In this document: piece after piece, positions 1 through 5,971 of the stretch
How positions within the stretch are numbered: the stretch's first letter is position 1
Layout of the letters: every line of letters begins with the position of its first letter
Origin: Saprospirales bacterium
GTDB taxonomy: Bacteria > Bacteroidota > Bacteroidia > Chitinophagales > Saprospiraceae
Assembly (NCBI GenBank): GCA_024642645.1
Contig: JAHEAS010000138.1
Coordinates: 1 to 7,813 of the forward strand
DNA: 7,813 bases
Reading direction: 5' to 3'
Position numbers and translations under genes: made by a program
Notes under the pieces: model-generated
Database searches by the model: none
Told to the model about the DNA's origin: nothing
Seen by the model: the letters and a program-made list of their open reading frames with translations, nothing else

Positions 1-2
1 AT

Positions 3-968
3 TTACCAGCAGGCGAATATGCAGTGGTGGTAACGGCTGTGGATGTTTTTGGGCAAACGAAGTTGGACAACTTGAAGAAAATATTAATTGCCGGAGCGAT
101 TTTGGGCAGCCTCTTGCTCACCATTATCGGCTACTGGTCAACTGGTCGGGCCCTACTCCCGCTCGAAAACAAAATCCACAAGGCCAGTAGCATCAGCGCC
201 AATCGGCTCGACTTGCGCTTGGAGGTCACAAACCCGGATGATGAATTGGGCGAACTGGCCGTTGCCTTCAATTCCATGCTCGACCGTTTGCAGGCGGCCT
301 TCGAGGCGCAACGGCGGTTCGTCAGCAATGCCAGCCATGAGCTTCGCAACCCCATGACCGCCATCATTGGCCAGGCTGAGGTGTTGCTTGCCCGGGAAAG
401 GACCCCTGAGGAGTACCGTGCGGCAGTTCAAATCATCCAAGCGGAGGCTGAACGGCTTGAACGGCTCACCAACGACCTGCTCTCGCTCGCTACCTCCGAC
501 TCCATGACCCAACTCTCCAGCCCACAGCCCGTCGCCCTGGACAGCCTCTTGCTGGAAGTTTTGGAAAAATTTCCAGCAGACCGGTTGATGCTTGACATAG
601 TTGCCACTGAGGCTCAGCCCATGGTGCTGGCCAACGCGATATTGCTCGCCTCGGCTTTCAATAATGTGCTAGACAATGCCTTCAAATACAGCGGCAATGC
701 TCTGGTCACGGTCAGTTTGACCACCAGTTCGTCGGGGTGTTTGGTAAAAATAGTGGATATTGGTATCGGTATTCCAGCCAGTGAATTGGAGCATATTTAC
801 CAACCGCTTTTTCGGGCAAGGAATGCAAGGCGCTTCCAAGGCACAGGGTTTGGGCTGCCGTTGGCAAAAAAAATCATTGAACTACACGGAGGCCAAATGG
901 AAATTCATTCGGAGGAGGGAAAGGGGACGACGGCTACAATTTTTCTCCAAAAAGCTGCTTCCAGCTGA
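3..968 (+). CDS. Sensor histidine kinase, C-terminal part (5' end outside window)
   Basis: This is the membrane sensor kinase of a two-component system, which autophosphorylates on His and passes the phosphate to a response regulator. The frame is open from base 3, so the GTG at 24 is an internal Val and the true start lies upstream. Counting from base 3, residues 25-46 form a membrane helix, about 47-99 a HAMP linker, and the HisKA H-box SHELRNP carries the phospho-acceptor His112 (codon 336-338). The ATPase domain follows, with N-box NNVLDNAFKYS (220-230), G1 box DIGIGIP (252-258) and G2 box GTGFGL (280-285). The residues after His give an E-x-x-N motif, as in kinases that can also act as phosphatases. 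The sensor domain is not visible, so the stimulus is unknown. A cognate OmpR-type regulator gene probably lies just upstream (inference). The gene ends 146 bases before the transporter start, and phased repeats in that gap may be its regulator's target. Confidence 0.93.
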   Translation, partial: LPAGEYAVVVTAVDVFGQTKLDNLKKILIAGAILGSLLLTIIGYWSTGRALLPLENKIHKASSISANRLDLRLEVTNPDDELGELAVAFNSMLDRLQAAFEAQRRFVSNASHELRNPMTAIIGQAEVLLARERTPEEYRAAVQIIQAEAERLERLTNDLLSLATSDSMTQLSSPQPVALDSLLLEVLEKFPADRLMLDIVATEAQPMVLANAILLASAFNNVLDNAFKYSGNALVTVSLTTSSSGCLVKIVDIGIGIPASELEHIYQPLFRARNARRFQGTGFGLPLAKKIIELHGGQMEIHSEEGKGTTATIFLQKAASS

Positions 969-979
969 CTGCTTTTCAT

Positions 980-1019
980 TTCTAATCTACTTCTAATCTA
1001 GCTCTTATTCCCTTTTAAT
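980..1019 (+). promoter_or_regulatory. Four 7-bp boxes on an 11-bp period, probable OmpR/PhoB-type operator
   Basis: TTCTAAT occurs at 980-986 and 991-997, followed by the related CTCTTAT at 1002-1008 and TTTTAAT at 1013-1019. Each box is followed by a 4-bp spacer, giving an exact 11-bp period. Winged-helix response regulators of the OmpR/PhoB family bind such head-to-tail repeats on one face of the helix. The array lies directly downstream of a histidine kinase gene and just upstream of a promoter-like element, a position fitting activation of the transporter/carbonic anhydrase genes. The identity of the binding protein is inferred. Confidence 0.5.
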
Positions 1020-1032
1020 CCACTGCCCGCAA

Positions 1033-1063
1033 TTTTGTCCCATCAAAACTAATAATGAGTTTG
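1033..1063 (+). promoter_or_regulatory. Probable Bacteroidota-type promoter for the SulP/carbonic anhydrase genes
   Basis: A -33-like TTTTG at 1033-1037 is followed after 18 bp by TGAGTTTG at 1056-1063, one mismatch from the Bacteroidota -7 consensus TAnnTTTG. Transcription would start near 1070, giving a leader of about 45 bases to the ATG at 1115 and only about 12 to the ATG at 1082. The element lies immediately downstream of the phased TTCTAAT boxes. Confidence 0.35.
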
Positions 1064-1114
1064 CCCCTCCTCTGAGCGGGAATGGGGCAAGACTCTGTCT
1101 TAAAAAATAATAAG

Positions 1115-2773
1115 ATGGATAATAACAAATTGGATTTGCCCAAGCTGGGCTTTTTTAGCAACCTAAAAGACGACTTCCCTGCTAGTATCGTCGTATTTCT
1201 GGTGGCCACGCCATTGTGCCTTGGTATTGCGTTGGCTTCGGGGGCACCGTTGTTTTCAGGTATCATCGCAGGCATCGTGGGCGGCATCGTGGTAGGAATG
1301 GTGAGTGGGTCGCCACTGGGCGTTTCGGGACCTGCTGCTGGTTTGGCGGTCATTGTGCTTACGGCCATTGCGGCATTGGGGTCTTTTGAAACCTTTCTGT
1401 TGGCAGTGGTGCTGGCGGGTGTTTTTCAAATGGCGCTCGGCTACCTTCGGGCGGGTGTCATCGGATATTATTTCCCGTCGTCAGTCATCAAGGGAATGCT
1501 GTCGGGCATTGGTATCATCATCATCCTGAAGCAGATTCCGCATGCCTTCGGTTACGATGAAGTGCCAGAGGGCAGTTTCGAATTTTCACAAACGGATTCC
1601 CAAAACACCTTCTCGGAGTTCACCAATATGCTGAACTTTATCCAGCCGGGTGCTGTCATCATCACCCTCATTGCGCTGGCTATTTTGATTTTGTGGGATA
1701 GGCCATTTATGAAAAAGATTAAGCTCACAAAGTGGATACAGGGCCCGCTGGTAGCTGTAACAAGTGGAATTCTTCTCAATTTGCTGTTTGTTGCTGTTGC
1801 TCCGCAATTAGCCATTGACACAAAACACCTCGTCCAGTTGCCCGTGGTGGGAAGCTGGGATGGGTTCCTCGGTCTGTTCACCTTTCCCGATTTTAGTCAG
1901 CTTGGGAACATGGCCGTGTACACCACCGCCATCACCATCGCCGTGGTGGCCAGTCTCGAAACCCTGCTTTGTGTGGAAGCCACGGACAAAATGGACCCCT
2001 ACAAGCGGGTGACCCCCACCGACCGTGAGCTCAAGGCACAGGGATTGGGCAACATCATTTCTGGCCTGATAGGTGGCTTGCCCATCACACAGGTGATTGT
2101 GAGAAGCTCCGCAAACATCCAGTCGGGTGGCAAGACGAAGGCATCGGCTGTGCTGCACGGGGTGTTGCTATTGTTGGCTGCGCTGGCTATTCCTTTTATG
2201 TTGAACCTGATTCCATTGGCTTGCTTGGCTGCCATCCTTTTCGTGGTGGGGTACAAATTGGCAAAGCCTGCGCTGTTCTCCAGCATGTACCGTCAGGGTT
2301 GGTACCAATTCGTGCCATTCATCATCACGGTGCTGGGCATCGTGTTCACCGACCTGCTCATCGGTATTGGTATGGGCATGGGTGTGGCCATTTTCTTCAT
2401 CCTGCTCAACAACTACCGCAATCCGTACTTCCTCGCCGATGAGCCACACAAGCCCGGTGACCTGATTCAAATCAAGCTGTCGGAAGATGTATCGTTCCTC
2501 AACCGGGCGAGTATCATGCGGACACTGGACGAGATTCCGGCAAACATGAAGGTGGAAATTGACGCCAGCCGATCCGCTAGCATTGATTACGATGTTTACG
2601 AACTGATAAAAGATTACGAAGAAAAAGCCCGAATGAACGGCGTTGACCTGACCCTTAAAGGTTTTTCGACCTTGAAACAAGACAACGACTCTATCCGAAG
2701 AATCAAGCGGGTGATCCGCCGGGAACGGCGCTTGGGCAAAGACCTTGAACTGGCCGAAGAGCAAAGCAACTAA
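1115..2773 (+). CDS. SulP-family inorganic anion transporter with C-terminal STAS-like domain (likely bicarbonate or sulfate)
   Basis: Inner-membrane SulP (SLC26-like) anion transporter of 552 residues. The sequence shows the family's opening, with FPASIVVFLVATPLCLGIAL in the first membrane helix, then the conserved SGPAAGL (residues 71-77), many further hydrophobic helices, and the region around GNIISGLIGGLPITQVIVRS (312-331). After the last helix, residues 449 to about 520 form a short STAS-like cytoplasmic domain, and the tail is rich in Arg and Lys. An in-frame ATG at 1082 would add 11 residues. I prefer 1115 because A/T-rich sequence precedes it and homologues have short N-termini, but this is not certain. 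A carbonic anhydrase gene follows 76 bases downstream. Linkage, and in some bacteria fusion, of SulP transporters with carbonic anhydrases is known and argues for bicarbonate transport, although sulfate or another anion cannot be excluded from sequence. Confidence 0.93.
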   Translation: MDNNKLDLPKLGFFSNLKDDFPASIVVFLVATPLCLGIALASGAPLFSGIIAGIVGGIVVGMVSGSPLGVSGPAAGLAVIVLTAIAALGSFETFLLAVVLAGVFQMALGYLRAGVIGYYFPSSVIKGMLSGIGIIIILKQIPHAFGYDEVPEGSFEFSQTDSQNTFSEFTNMLNFIQPGAVIITLIALAILILWDRPFMKKIKLTKWIQGPLVAVTSGILLNLLFVAVAPQLAIDTKHLVQLPVVGSWDGFLGLFTFPDFSQLGNMAVYTTAITIAVVASLETLLCVEATDKMDPYKRVTPTDRELKAQGLGNIISGLIGGLPITQVIVRSSANIQSGGKTKASAVLHGVLLLLAALAIPFMLNLIPLACLAAILFVVGYKLAKPALFSSMYRQGWYQFVPFIITVLGIVFTDLLIGIGMGMGVAIFFILLNNYRNPYFLADEPHKPGDLIQIKLSEDVSFLNRASIMRTLDEIPANMKVEIDASRSASIDYDVYELIKDYEEKARMNGVDLTLKGFSTLKQDNDSIRRIKRVIRRERRLGKDLELAEEQSN

Positions 2774-2795
2774 CCTTCATTTTAAACACTTCATC

Positions 2796-2831
2796 GCCTT
2801 CGGCAATGGATACACATCCATTGCCGAAGGC
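2796..2831 (+). repeat. Perfect 16-bp stem-loop between SulP and carbonic anhydrase genes
   Basis: GCCTTCGGCAATGGAT (2796-2811) is the exact reverse complement of ATCCATTGCCGAAGGC (2816-2831), with a 4-base ACAC loop. The hairpin lies 22 bases after the SulP stop and ends 18 bases before the carbonic anhydrase ATG at 2850. What follows is A-rich (ACCAAAAAATATTTTG), not a T-tract, so it is not a classical terminator on this strand. It could stabilise or process the transcript, tune expression of the second gene, or be a dispersed palindromic element. Confidence 0.8.
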
Positions 2832-2849
2832 ACCAAAAAATATTTTGCC

Positions 2850-3515
2850 ATGCGTACGCATACCAAAACAACTCAGCAAAGTTTGACGCCCACAGAGGCG
2901 CTTGAAATCCTTAAAGCTGGCAACCAGCGATTCATCAGCAACCTCAGCTACAACCGCAACTTGCTCCAACAGGTAAACGATACTTCGGATGGTCAATTCC
3001 CGTTCGCCGTGGTTTTGAGCTGCATCGACAGCCGTACCTCAGCGGAGCTGATTTTTGACCAAGGCTTGGGCGACATCTTCAGTGTCAGGATTGCTGGCAA
3101 CGTACTCAACGACGACATTCTTGGGAGCATGGAGTTTGCCTGCAACGTGGCTGGCTCGAAACTGGTTGTGGTGTTAGGTCACAGCAGGTGCGGCGCCGTG
3201 AAGGGCGCTTGCGCAAATGTCAAAATGGGGCACCTGACGGGGCTGTTGGATAAAATTCAACCTTCTGTCAATAATATCACGATGCGGCAAACCAAGCTGG
3301 ACGAAGCGGCCTTTGTGGAGGAAGTCGCTAGCGAAAACGTTCGGCTGCAAATGAAGGAAGTACTTGAGCGCAGCCCCATTTTAAGAGGACTTTACGAAGA
3401 AGGAAAAATAGGTGTCGTCGGCGCTATGTACAGCGTGGAAACGGGCGAGGTAGCGTTTTTGTCGGAAATGTTCAAGCAATCGGTGGTTGCGAAAGAAATG
3501 GAAATGTTAGCCTAA
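2850..3515 (+). CDS. Beta-class carbonic anhydrase
   Basis: Zinc enzyme interconverting CO2 and bicarbonate. At 221 residues it is a typical beta-class length. The zinc ligands are visible: Cys58 in SCIDSR (with the Asp60-Arg62 dyad) and His111/Cys114 in GHSRCGAVKGA. The segment DIFSVRIAGN (76-85) is also characteristic. No signal peptide is present, so the enzyme is cytoplasmic. The start is taken at ATG 2850 (MRTHTKTTQ...). The frame stays open back to an ATG at 2745 inside the SulP gene, but the extra 35 residues are encoded partly by the intergenic hairpin and do not resemble the family. The gene is downstream of and co-oriented with the SulP transporter and is followed by a terminator, so the two probably form an operon in which the enzyme converts or supplies the transported bicarbonate (inference). 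Confidence 0.95.
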   Translation: MRTHTKTTQQSLTPTEALEILKAGNQRFISNLSYNRNLLQQVNDTSDGQFPFAVVLSCIDSRTSAELIFDQGLGDIFSVRIAGNVLNDDILGSMEFACNVAGSKLVVVLGHSRCGAVKGACANVKMGHLTGLLDKIQPSVNNITMRQTKLDEAAFVEEVASENVRLQMKEVLERSPILRGLYEEGKIGVVGAMYSVETGEVAFLSEMFKQSVVAKEMEMLA

Positions 3516-3602
3516 GTCAAATTTTTGAGAACCTGTCAGCCACTGATTCTTAAAATACCTGGAAATAGCTCATTAGAAAGTTTTGATATTAGCAATGAAG
3601 CT

Positions 3603-3634
3603 GGCCGCACTCAATGTGCGGCCTGTCTTTTTTT
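3603..3634 (+). terminator. Rho-independent terminator after carbonic anhydrase
   Basis: GGCCGCAC (3603-3610) pairs perfectly with GTGCGGCC (3616-3623) around a 5-base TCAAT loop. It is followed by TGTC and a run of seven T at 3628-3634. It lies 87 bases after the carbonic anhydrase stop and closes the rightward unit. The convergent porin gene ends at 3656, so readthrough from both sides meets here. On the reverse strand there is no comparable T-run, so termination in that direction is less certain. Confidence 0.85.
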
Positions 3635-3655
3635 ATGGAGGCAGGTTTTACGCTT

Positions 3656-4957
3656 TCAAAACATGGCGCTCAACCCCAGCCCCAGCCAGTTGCCTCGGTG
3701 GATGGCACCCACGCCGCCTTGGCTGAAATAGGCGTTTACTTGCGAGCCATCGCCCGCTACGCCGGGGTCTCCATTGCGCCAGGTATAATGCATTGCCAAT
3801 TTGAGGTTTCTGCCGTCTAGGTACCAGTTTACGCCCAAGTCAAAAGTTGTTTCTTCGCCTGCCGACAGCTTGAGCAATGCAGCGTTAGCCTGTTCGGTAG
3901 CCGACATTCCTCCCTTGAATTTCATCACCATAAAAGTTGGCTCTAGCACATATTTTCCTGCCTGAAAGTTCATTCCAAGCCGGACATGCCCTGTAGTGGA
4001 TGAGGCATTGAAACTTCCAAGGCTGTCAGTTCCTTCCCTTTTGAGCCACATCCATTCTCCATCCAAATTAAGTGCTCCCCAGTTCAGCAACAGGCCAGGG
4101 CCATAAGCAGTCGTGGATTGGAACTTTTCAGTTTCGCCCTGTCTCGCAGCGTTGAAGTCCAATGAGACACCTTTTCTTTTGTTGAAAAAATTGATGTTAT
4201 ATCCGATGCCATACTTGTTGAATTCGGGGTCACCCAGCGAGAGTGAGGCACGGCCAGCAAAAAGCGGAGCAGATTTCACTCCAACAGAACCACCTGCTGA
4301 CGAGGCTGTTACTGGATTGAAAATGCCAACGTTGTAGTTCAGTGAGACTTTTTCTTTGGTGAAAATACCGCCAAGATTAAGTCCTGCGGCTCTTCCGTAT
4401 CCAGTGCCCACGAGGTGGTTTCGCAGGTAGTTCTGAGACATGGACTTTTCGAAGGAGTTTGTTGCCCAAGCCCCAGTGATGCTCTCCCGCTGCACCTGCG
4501 GCCTGAACCATCCGCCCACTAGGTTGAATGCTTCCCCTTTGCCGATTTTCCACTGTAAAAAGGCATCCACCACGTTGATGGAAGGGTCAGCTTTGTTGGT
4601 GCCACCGACGCCGCTGCTGAGGATGTCTCGGCCTACTTGGTCGTACCCAAGTGCAACACTGTACTTGAGCCCGGCATAAGGTTCGCCAGCAATAACGACT
4701 CGTGCCCGTCTGAGCGAAAGGTTGAAGCGGTCATCAACCGCTTCATATTTCCCACTGCTTGCATTGTAAACTTCCATTCCCATGGAGTAAATGCCCCAAA
4801 GCTGAGTGAACGCCTTAACTTCTGGTACGTAGGTGCTCTTTTTTGTTAACCAACGGATTGGCTGCTGCAGTGCGGCTTCGCCGGATTGGGCGGTCAAGCT
4901 GGAGCTGACTGCGGCTAAACAAAGAATGGTTAGCCCGATTTGTATGTTTTTTTTCAT
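3656..4957 (-). CDS. Outer-membrane beta-barrel porin, Porin_O_P (phosphate-selective porin)-like
   Basis: Predicted outer-membrane channel of 433 residues. The N-terminus MKKNIQIGLTILCLAAVSSS followed by LTAQ is a signal peptide with likely cleavage near residue 23-24. The rest alternates short amphipathic strands with Gly/Asn/Ser-rich turns, for example RRARVVIAGEPYAGLKYSVA, VDAFLQWKIGKGEAFNLVGG and KLAMHYTWRNGD, and ends in the terminal Phe (LSAMF) expected for BAM-dependent barrels. The RRARVVIAGEP... stretch followed by a FLQWKIGKGEAFNLVGGWFRPQ-like stretch resembles OprO/OprP-type porins. The substrate cannot be read from sequence, and 'phosphate-selective' is only a family name. An ATG at 4993 would add 12 residues before the signal peptide and is unlikely. 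The gene is divergent from the TSUP transporter, so passage of a shared anion through outer and inner membrane is a possibility (inference). Confidence 0.8.
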   Translation of the reverse strand: MKKNIQIGLTILCLAAVSSSLTAQSGEAALQQPIRWLTKKSTYVPEVKAFTQLWGIYSMGMEVYNASSGKYEAVDDRFNLSLRRARVVIAGEPYAGLKYSVALGYDQVGRDILSSGVGGTNKADPSINVVDAFLQWKIGKGEAFNLVGGWFRPQVQRESITGAWATNSFEKSMSQNYLRNHLVGTGYGRAAGLNLGGIFTKEKVSLNYNVGIFNPVTASSAGGSVGVKSAPLFAGRASLSLGDPEFNKYGIGYNINFFNKRKGVSLDFNAARQGETEKFQSTTAYGPGLLLNWGALNLDGEWMWLKREGTDSLGSFNASSTTGHVRLGMNFQAGKYVLEPTFMVMKFKGGMSATEQANAALLKLSAGEETTFDLGVNWYLDGRNLKLAMHYTWRNGDPGVAGDGSQVNAYFSQGGVGAIHRGNWLGLGLSAMF

Positions 4958-4965
4958 TGTGGGCG

Positions 4966-4994
4966 CAAATAAAGGGTGATTTCCCGAGACCAAA
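4966..4994 (-). promoter_or_regulatory. Probable porin promoter
   Basis: On the reverse strand TTTG (4994-4991) is followed after 17 bp by TTTATTTG (4973-4966), one mismatch from TAnnTTTG. The bases after it read CGCCCACA directly before the ATG at 4957, so the transcript would have almost no leader. The same arrangement occurs on the opposite strand for the TSUP gene. Confidence 0.35.
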
Positions 4995-5059
4995 TATGAT
5001 GTTTGTCACAATTGACTGACTCAAAAAATGCAACAAGGTCTTTCAAAAGTGGCATTCGC

Positions 5060-5089
5060 TTGGTATTTGCACAAACAGCCCTTTCTTTG
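5060..5089 (+). promoter_or_regulatory. Probable TSUP-gene promoter
   Basis: TTG at 5060-5062, a 19-bp spacer, then TTTCTTTG at 5082-5089 (one mismatch from TAnnTTTG). CCCACAAA follows, then the ATG at 5098. The predicted start of transcription is within a few bases of the ATG, so the mRNA may be nearly leaderless. Confidence 0.4.
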
Positions 5090-5097
5090 CCCACAAA

Positions 5098-5850
5098 ATG
5101 GACTTCCTACAACAATTCCACCTCACTGGCTTTGAATGGGCGCTGGTTGCGCTCACCGCATTGGCCCTTGGCCTGTCCAAAACAGGGCTTGGGGGTTTGG
5201 GCACCTTGTTCATTCCCGTCATGGCCCATATTTTCGGGGGGAAGGCATCTGCGGGCATCGTGCTGCCCATGCTTGTCATGGCCGACGTGTTTGCTGTGGC
5301 CTATTACCGTCGCCATGCCGACTGGTCGGTGCTGTTGAAACTGCTGCCGTGGGCGTTTGTGGGCATCGTCATCGGCACGGTCACCAGCCAGCACATTGAC
5401 GACGCAGCCTTCAAGCAGATAATGGGTATAATCATCGTGCTCAGTGTGGTCATCATGATTTGGCAGGAGACCCGGACGGAGCACCTCATCCCCAGCCATT
5501 GGGCTTTCTCTGCATTGATGGGGCTTGCGGCTGGCTATACTACTATGGTGGGGAACTTGGCTGGCGCGGTCACGGCGCTCTATTTGTTGTCCATGCGTTT
5601 GCCAAAAAATAATTTCATCGGCACAGGTGCCTGGTTTTACCTCGCCATCAACTGTTTCAAAGTGCCTTTCCATATATTTTCTTGGGAAACAATCAGTTGG
5701 GAGAGCTTCAAGCTTGACTTGGCAATGTTTCCTTTTATTGCGGTCGGGGCATTGTTGGGCATCGTCATCACCAAACGCCTCAGCGAAAGGGTGTACCGAA
5801 AGTTCATCATCGGTATGACTTTGGCTACGGTGTTACTGTTGTTTCTTTGA
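5098..5850 (+). CDS. TSUP-family (TauE/SafE) membrane transporter / sulfite-exporter-like permease
   Basis: Inner-membrane protein of 250 residues with about seven to eight hydrophobic helices. The first helix carries GLSKTGLGG (residues 25-33), matching the Gly-rich motif of TSUP proteins. The second half holds GYTTMVGNLAGA (146-157), the repeat-equivalent motif of the family. The hydrophobic C-terminus ends VLLLFL. TSUP members move small anions or organosulfur compounds such as sulfite, sulfoacetate or thiosulfate; the substrate here is not determinable. The length is typical (about 240-270). The ATG at 5098 gives a short N-terminus before helix 1 and sits just behind a promoter-like element. 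The gene stands alone on its strand, divergent from the porin. No terminator with a T-tract follows it; instead a complex inverted repeat fills the gap. Confidence 0.9.
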   Translation: MDFLQQFHLTGFEWALVALTALALGLSKTGLGGLGTLFIPVMAHIFGGKASAGIVLPMLVMADVFAVAYYRRHADWSVLLKLLPWAFVGIVIGTVTSQHIDDAAFKQIMGIIIVLSVVIMIWQETRTEHLIPSHWAFSALMGLAAGYTTMVGNLAGAVTALYLLSMRLPKNNFIGTGAWFYLAINCFKVPFHIFSWETISWESFKLDLAMFPFIAVGALLGIVITKRLSERVYRKFIIGMTLATVLLLFL

Positions 5851-5861
5851 TTGTTTTACTA

Positions 5862-5922
5862 TTAGGTTGCTGTATTGTTGTGACATCACAAAAAACAATA
5901 CGACAACCTAACAATACAGCAA
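5862..5922 (+). repeat. Three-armed inverted repeat downstream of TSUP gene
   Basis: Arm A, TTAGGTTGCTGTATTGTT (5862-5879), is complementary to arm B, AACAATACGACAACCTAA (5894-5911), at 16 of 18 positions. The first 13 bases of the following arm C, AACAATACAGCAA (5910-5922), are an exact complement of the 3' part of arm A (5867-5879). Between A and B lies a smaller dyad, GTGA-CA-TCAC (5880-5889). Outside, GATTGTT (5849-5855) matches AACAATC (5927-5933). Arms B and C thus compete for A. No T-tract follows. Confidence 0.75.
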
Positions 5923-5938
5923 TCCCAACAATCCACTT

Positions 5939-5946
5939 TATCTTTG
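5939..5946 (+). promoter_or_regulatory. -7 promoter element for the OmpA-family lipoprotein gene
   Basis: TATCTTTG matches the Bacteroidota consensus TAnnTTTG exactly and is followed by CCCA, as at the TSUP start. It lies 25 bases upstream of the ATG at 5972. No TTG or TTTG is found at the usual -33 distance; that region is occupied by the inverted repeat, so an activator or an alternative upstream contact may be needed (inference). Confidence 0.4.
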
Positions 5947-5971
5947 CCCAGTACCATAAAATTTTTTTCCT

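Noticed and set aside
24..968. Complete short histidine kinase starting at GTG 24
   Set aside because: The frame continues open to the window edge and the visible part begins at the end of a sensor domain before the second membrane helix, so the gene is 5'-truncated by the window.
2168..2764. 198-residue reverse-strand open frame
   Set aside because: It lies wholly inside the SulP gene, has no recognisable domain, and is rich in His/Gln/Val as expected for an antisense shadow.
2796..2831. Intrinsic terminator between SulP and carbonic anhydrase
   Set aside because: The stem is strong, but no T-tract follows on the forward strand and no gene on the reverse strand would need it.
2745..2849. 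Possible 35-residue N-terminal extension of the carbonic anhydrase starting inside the SulP gene
   Set aside because: The frame is open, but the segment is encoded by the SulP 3' end and the hairpin, and does not resemble a beta-carbonic anhydrase N-terminus; the ATG at 2850 is enough for a full-length enzyme.
3525..3731. 68-residue forward open frame after the carbonic anhydrase
   Set aside because: It runs through the Rho-independent terminator and into the antisense strand of the porin gene, and has no recognisable feature.
5107..5673. 188-residue reverse-strand open frame
   Set aside because: It is antisense to the TSUP gene, which has clear family motifs and membrane helices; the shadow is rich in His, Gln, Arg and Asp with no domain.
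5878..5891. CRP-type binding site (TGTGA...TCACA)
   Set aside because: The half-sites are separated by 2 bp instead of the 6 bp of a CRP site, so the dyad is better treated as part of the larger inverted repeat.
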